The notes below the pieces were generated by a model. It was given only the letters and a program-made list of their open reading frames with translations. It made no database searches and had not been told where the DNA came from. Below, piece after piece: positions 60,291 to 64,000 of a DNA stretch of 64,000 nucleotides. Position numbers and translations under genes: made by a program. The stretch comes from Microbacterium sp. zg-Y818 (GTDB lineage Bacteria > Actinomycetota > Actinomycetes > Actinomycetales > Microbacteriaceae), in assembly GCF_030246905.1 (NCBI RefSeq), contig NZ_CP126741.1:2356001-2420000 (forward strand), in the 5' to 3' direction. Position 1 is the stretch's first letter. Each line of letters opens with the position of its first letter.

Positions 60291-61091
60291 GTGACCGCCG
60301 CAGAGACCGGGACGAGGACCGCCGTCTCGGTGGTGATCCCGGTGAAGGACGACGACACCGAGCTGCGCCGGTGCCTGCGCGCCCTGGCCCTGCAGACACG
60401 CCTGCCCGACGAGATCGTCGTGGTCGACAACGGCTCCACCGATTCCTCGGCCGAGGTCGCCCGCGCCGCGGGGGCGCGCGTGGTGCGCTGCGACGAGCCC
60501 GGCATCCCTGCTGCCAGCTCTTGCGGGTACGACGCCGCGCGCGGCGACATCATCCTGCGCCTCGATGCCGACAGCCTGCCCGCGCACACGTGGGTGCAGA
60601 CGATGTCAGAGGCGCTGGAGCGGCATCCCGACGTCGCGGCCTTCACCGGCGGCGCCCGCTTCGTCGACGGACCGCGGCGCCTGCGGCGACCGCTGGCCGC
60701 CCTCTACCTCGGCGCCTACGCCGCCGTCACCTTCTCGGCGCTCGGCCATCTGCCGCTGTTCGGGTCCAACCTCGCCATGCGCAGGTCGGCCTGGCGAGAC
60801 GTGCACGACGAGGTGCACCGCCACGACCCCGAGGTGCACGACGACCTCGACCTGGCATTCCATCTGGGGCTGCGCCACCGCATCCGCTATCTGCGCAACG
60901 CGGCGATGGGCATCTCGATGCGCCCGTTCGGCGACCGTGTGGGCTTTCGACGGCGCGTCTGGCGCGGCTACCACACCGTCGTCGCGCACTGGCCCGAGGA
61001 TTTCCCGCCGGTGCGCTGGCAGAAGCTGTGGATGCAACGGGCCCTGCACCGCCGCGACGTGCCCGACGCGCGAAGCCGCGTCGGGCGATGA
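60291..61091 (+). CDS. Family 2 glycosyltransferase
   Basis: 266-residue GT-A fold enzyme: VSVVIPVKDDDTELRRCLRAL, EIVVVDNGSTDSS, and RLDADSLP as the DxD metal/nucleotide-sugar motif; GSNLAMRRSAWRDV and EVHDDLDLAFHLG carry the acceptor-site Asp residues. A hydrophobic stretch (LYLGAYAAVTFSALGHLPLF) suggests membrane contact. GTG 60291 follows GAGAGG; TACCGT (60258-60263) is a -10 box, and the 5' leader has GTGGCAgaacgTGCCAC, a possible hairpin. First of three overlapping genes. Confidence 0.9.
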   Translation: MTAAETGTRTAVSVVIPVKDDDTELRRCLRALALQTRLPDEIVVVDNGSTDSSAEVARAAGARVVRCDEPGIPAASSCGYDAARGDIILRLDADSLPAHTWVQTMSEALERHPDVAAFTGGARFVDGPRRLRRPLAALYLGAYAAVTFSALGHLPLFGSNLAMRRSAWRDVHDEVHRHDPEVHDDLDLAFHLGLRHRIRYLRNAAMGISMRPFGDRVGFRRRVWRGYHTVVAHWPEDFPPVRWQKLWMQRALHRRDVPDARSRVGR

Positions 61092-61933
61092 CCGACCCCT
61101 TGCGGCCTCTCATCGGCCCCGTGGCCGCCCCCGACCTGCACGTCATGACGTTCAACATCCGGCGGCGGATGCCGGCTCTGCTCACCCGACCCGCCGACCG
61201 TTGGGCGCGGCGGGCGCCGCGGCTTCGCGGCGTGCTGCGCGCGGAGCGGCCGACGGTTCTCGGCGTGCAGGAAGCGCTGCCCGACCAGGCCGCCGCGATC
61301 GCCGCCGCCCTCGGCCCGACTCACCGCTTCGTCGGCCACGGGCGCCACCCCCGCCGCGAAGGCGAGGCCTGTCCACTGTTCTACGACGCCGAGCGGCTCG
61401 AGCTGCTCGACTGGAGGCAGAGCGCGCTGTCGGACCGCCCCGAGCAGCCCGGCTCGACCACCTGGGGCAACGTCATTCCTCGCATCCTCGTGCAGGCCGA
61501 TTTCCGCGACCGCGCCACCTCCGCCGAGTTTCTGGTGGTGAACACCCACCTCGACGTGCTCTCCTCGCGCGCCCGGCTGCGCGGGGCCCAGTACATCCGT
61601 CGCCTCGTCGCCGGGCAGCCACGGCCGGCCGTCGTGATGGGCGACCTCAACGCGGGGCCGTCCTCCCCCGCCGTCGGAAACCTCCTCGCCGGCGATACGC
61701 TCGTCGACGCGTGGACGGCGGCGGCCGAGCATCTCACCCCGGAATGGGGCACCTACGGCGGCTACCGACGGCCCCGCACCGCCGGTGACCGCATCGACTG
61801 GATCGCGGTCTCGCCCTCCGCCGCCGTCGTCACCGCCGCCGTCAACGCCGACCCGGTCGACGGTGGCTGGGCGTCGGACCACTTCCCCGTCCAAGCCGTC
61901 CTGCGGATGCCGCGATCGGAGAACAGCCCATGA
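61088..61933 (+). CDS. Endonuclease/exonuclease/phosphatase (EEP) family hydrolase
   Basis: 281 residues with a full EEP set: MTFNIRRRMP (metal Asn), GVQEALPDQ (metal Glu), VVNTHLDVLSSRARLRGAQYI, MGDLNAGPSS, RIDWIAVS and SDHFPVQAVL (catalytic Asp-His). Relatives act on nucleic acids, inositol phosphates or sphingomyelin-like lipids; with a glycosyltransferase and a membrane protein in the operon, a phosphodiester of a lipid or polymer is conceivable. ATG overlaps the GT2 stop (ATGA). Confidence 0.9.
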   Translation: MTDPLRPLIGPVAAPDLHVMTFNIRRRMPALLTRPADRWARRAPRLRGVLRAERPTVLGVQEALPDQAAAIAAALGPTHRFVGHGRHPRREGEACPLFYDAERLELLDWRQSALSDRPEQPGSTTWGNVIPRILVQADFRDRATSAEFLVVNTHLDVLSSRARLRGAQYIRRLVAGQPRPAVVMGDLNAGPSSPAVGNLLAGDTLVDAWTAAAEHLTPEWGTYGGYRRPRTAGDRIDWIAVSPSAAVVTAAVNADPVDGGWASDHFPVQAVLRMPRSENSP

Positions 61934-62508
61934 TCGAGAACTTCCTCCGGCGCCCGCAGACGGTGAGCGAGGTCATCGCCGACACGCTGCGACTCGTCGG
62001 ACTGCTCAGCGTCATCGCGGCGTCGATCTGGAGCACCGCGACCGACGCAGGCATCCTGGCGCTCGCCCTGCCGGCGCTGCTGGTCCCCCGCTTCGTCGGC
62101 GTCCGCTCGTCGTTCGACATCGTCTACCAGGTGATCGTGCTGGCCGCGGCGTGGAGCAACGTGCTGGACTTCTACCGCACCGTCGACAACTGGGACCTCA
62201 TCCTGCACTTCTCGTGCACGGCGGTGCTCGCGGCGATGGCGTACCTGGTGCTCGTCCGGTTCTCGATCACCCCCGACCCCCGCACCGAGGGGTTTGCGCG
62301 ACGCACGGCGATCGTGCTGGTCACCGTGCTGGGACTGGCGGCGAGCGCCGTCTGGGAGATGATCGAGTGGGTCGGCTACGCGTTCATCACCGACGAGATC
62401 TTCGTGACCTATCCCGACACCATCGGCGACATGGCCGTCGGCGGGCTCGGCTCCCTCGTCGCCGGCATCGTGCTGGCCTTCGTGCGTCTCGACCGCTCCG
62501 ACGCCTGA
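61930..62508 (+). CDS. Multi-pass membrane protein, DUF2238-like
   Basis: 192 residues with about five membrane segments. FYRTVDNWDLILHFSCTAVLAAMAYLVL, then AASAVWEMIEWVGYAF and TYPDTIGDMAVGGLGSLVAG, resemble the DUF2238/YjdF membrane family, where His, Glu and Asp residues lie in membrane helices. Function unknown. Its ATG overlaps the EEP stop (ATGA); third gene of the GT2-EEP operon. Confidence 0.75.
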   Translation: MIENFLRRPQTVSEVIADTLRLVGLLSVIAASIWSTATDAGILALALPALLVPRFVGVRSSFDIVYQVIVLAAAWSNVLDFYRTVDNWDLILHFSCTAVLAAMAYLVLVRFSITPDPRTEGFARRTAIVLVTVLGLAASAVWEMIEWVGYAFITDEIFVTYPDTIGDMAVGGLGSLVAGIVLAFVRLDRSDA

Positions 62509-62620
62509 CCAGGTGGGGCCACCGCCGCCCTGACACATCCCCCCGCGGCGCGCAAGGCCCGGGCCTTGCGGTGATCGGCGGTGGTCTACTGGCAGGACGC
62601 ATCTCGCAGACGGAGGCATC

Positions 62621-62758
62621 ATGACCGACGACAAGCAGAACACGCAGGGAACGCCCGACGGCGACCTCGAGGCCGACACCGCCTCGGGCGGCGCGCCCGA
62701 GCAGCCCGACACCACCGACGACGACGATCGTCCGGTCGACAACCCGTCGGGAGGATGA
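62621..62758 (+). CDS. Acidic 45-residue microprotein
   Basis: 45 residues (MTDDKQNTQGTPDGDLEADT and onward, ending DDDDRPVDNPSGG), highly acidic and presumably disordered. Supported by GGAGG five bases before ATG 62621 and by its stop overlapping the DUF2243 start as ATGA; the GGGAGG at its 3' end is the Shine-Dalgarno of that gene. It may serve for translational coupling or be a small acidic partner. No family recognised. Confidence 0.65.
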   Translation: MTDDKQNTQGTPDGDLEADTASGGAPEQPDTTDDDDRPVDNPSGG

Positions 62759-63237
62759 GCGCCGCACCGCTGCGGGGCACGCGCCCCGCGCAGAACCTCT
62801 GGTCCGGCGTGCTGTTCGGGGTCGGCCTCATCGCGTTCATCGATGAGGCCGTCTTCCACCAGCTGCTGCACTGGCACCACTTCTACGACCTGTCCACGCC
62901 GGCGATCGGCCTGGTGTCGGACGGTGTCTTCCATGCCGTCAGCTGGTTCGCCACCATCGCGGGCCTGTTCCTGCTGGCAGACCTCCGTCGGCACGAGGCC
63001 CTGAACTGGCAGCGATGGAGCGGCGGGGTTCTGCTCGGCGCGGGAGTGTTCCAGCTGTACGACGGCACGGTGCACCACAAGGTGTTCGGCATCCACCAGA
63101 TCCGCTACGTCGAAGACGTCTTCGTCTACGACCTGGTCTGGAACCTCACGGCCGCAGCGATGATCGTCGCCGGAGCCGTGCTGGTCTACCTCACCCGCAG
63201 CGCGGCCCCCGTGCGGGCCGAGTCCCCCGCGCGATAG
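62755..63237 (+). CDS. DUF2243 membrane protein
   Basis: 160 residues, four membrane segments. FGVGLIAFIDEAVFHQLLHWHHFYDLS matches the DUF2243 signature of a helix with Asp, Glu and several His that could bind a metal or heme. RRHEALNWQRWSGGVLLGAGVFQLYDGTVHHKVFGIHQIR adds more His. Often encoded next to a CtaG-like cytochrome oxidase assembly protein, as here. Start by ATGA overlap with the microprotein. Confidence 0.85.
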   Translation: MSAAPLRGTRPAQNLWSGVLFGVGLIAFIDEAVFHQLLHWHHFYDLSTPAIGLVSDGVFHAVSWFATIAGLFLLADLRRHEALNWQRWSGGVLLGAGVFQLYDGTVHHKVFGIHQIRYVEDVFVYDLVWNLTAAAMIVAGAVLVYLTRSAAPVRAESPAR

Positions 63238-63249
63238 CGGGCCCTGCAG

Positions 63250-64000
63250 ATGGATGCCACTCACGCCCACAGCGGCGGCGCGTCGCTGGATGCGCTCGTG
63301 CTGTTCGTCGCCGTCGTGGCGGTGGCCTGCTACCTCGGCGGCGTCGCCGGCTCGCGTCGGCGCGGCCGGGAATGGCCGCTGTCGCGCACGGTGCTGTGGT
63401 GCGCGGGTATCGCGGCCGGTGCCGTCGCTGCGGCGGGTCCGCTGGCCGCGGCCGCCCACGAGAGCTTCACCGGCCACATGTGGGCGCACCTGCTCGGGGG
63501 CATGGTCGCCCCGCTCCTCATGGTGCTGGGCGCCCCCGTCACCCTCGCGCTGCGGACCCTCGACGTCACCCCCGCCCGACGGCTCAGCCGGCTGCTGCGC
63601 AGCGCCCCGGCACGGTTCGTGGCCCATCCGATCACCGCCGCCGTGCTCAGCGCCGGCGGCCTCTGGCTCATCTACCTGACGCCCGTCTTCGAGGCGATGC
63701 GCACGCAGCCGCTCGTGCACGTGCTGGTGCATGCGCATCTCGTCGCGGCCGGGTACCTCTTCCTCGCCGCCGTGATCGGGCTCGACCCCCGCCCACACCC
63801 GCCGGGGCGCGTGCTGACGGCGATCGTGCTCGTGGCGACGATGGCCTCGCACGGCATCCTCGCGAAGTTCCTCTACGCCAACCCGCCCGCAGGTCTTGAC
63901 GTGCTCGACGTGCGGGCGGGGGCGCAGCTGATGTATTACACCGGCGCGTGGGTCGAAGCGATCACCATCGTGATCTTCTGCGCGCAGTGGTACCGGGCGG
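63250..64000 (+). CDS. CtaG-like cytochrome c oxidase assembly protein, 3' end cut
   Basis: 250 codons visible, no stop. It is a caa3-type CtaG-family polytopic protein: FTGHMWAHLLGGMVAPLLMVLGAPVTLALR, RFVAHPITAAVLSAGGLWLIYLTPVFE, LVHVLVHAHLVAAGYLF and DPRPHPPGR carry the conserved His residues thought to handle copper. About seven membrane segments are visible. It starts 13 bases after the DUF2243 stop, so same operon. It probably assists copper insertion into a terminal oxidase. Confidence 0.88.
   Translation, partial: MDATHAHSGGASLDALVLFVAVVAVACYLGGVAGSRRRGREWPLSRTVLWCAGIAAGAVAAAGPLAAAAHESFTGHMWAHLLGGMVAPLLMVLGAPVTLALRTLDVTPARRLSRLLRSAPARFVAHPITAAVLSAGGLWLIYLTPVFEAMRTQPLVHVLVHAHLVAAGYLFLAAVIGLDPRPHPPGRVLTAIVLVATMASHGILAKFLYANPPAGLDVLDVRAGAQLMYYTGAWVEAITIVIFCAQWYRA

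Overview
The window is a gene-dense stretch of a high-GC actinobacterial chromosome, most likely Microbacterium or a close relative in the Microbacteriaceae. This rests on strong G/C third-position bias, TANNNT-type -10 boxes directly in front of start codons, two DUF222-HNH genes with actinobacterial SOS boxes, a MoxR/DUF58/transglutaminase operon, and frequent GGATGCC/GGCATCC words. It looks like a core chromosome arm. I see no transposase, integrase, phage module, CRISPR array or attachment site. No stretch longer than 300 bases lacks a gene.

Left part (1-18,240): housekeeping. A partial aspartate kinase faces the threonine/serine exporter ThrE. DnaX and RecR form an operon. A lipoprotein gene follows. 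A beta-phosphoglucomutase-like HAD protein and a GH65 glycoside phosphorylase form a disaccharide phosphorolysis pair. Next come ackA-pta, the SRP RNA, the MoxR-DUF58-transglutaminase operon and tRNA-Ser(GGA).

Middle left (18,250-27,850): mostly single genes of stress, repair or unknown function. They include an ABM-fold protein, a bifunctional nuclease family protein, a stand-alone LigD-type polymerase, a YcaQ-like glycosylase, an SDR, a macrodomain protein, DUF1697, a PIN protein, DUF427, a LON-domain protein, a DUF222-HNH nuclease behind an SOS box, and a CoA-pyrophosphatase-type Nudix enzyme.

Centre (27,960-42,440): two catabolic loci. The first (27,978-35,146) reads as amino-sugar and peptidoglycan recycling: MurQ etherase, an ABC sugar importer and a BadF-type kinase on one strand, with a serine hydrolase and an RpiR/MurR-type regulator divergently. 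Together these could import MurNAc-like sugars without a PTS, phosphorylate them in the cytosol and cleave the lactyl ether. The second (37,499-42,439) has a split transketolase, an SDR, an MHS-family transporter and an FCD-type GntR regulator; closely related operator sequences precede both the transporter and the regulator. A secreted lytic-transglycosylase-like protein and a lactonase-fold protein lie between.

Right part (42,500-64,000): a membrane protein, a second SOS-box DUF222-HNH gene, a PadR-UbiB operon, small enzymes (M18 aminopeptidase, F420/flavin-dependent oxidoreductases, MsrA, SDR), a LuxR regulator, an OmpR-type two-component system preceded by an 8-codon leaderless upstream ORF, an Asp/His-rich membrane protein, a GT2-EEP-membrane operon, and an acidic microprotein coupled to DUF2243 and a CtaG-like protein that runs off the right edge.

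Starts were chosen by Shine-Dalgarno sequence, by ATGA-type overlap, or by the recurrent TANNNT-N6-start arrangement, which I read as leaderless transcription. Functions come from motif and family recognition by eye; no database search was run.
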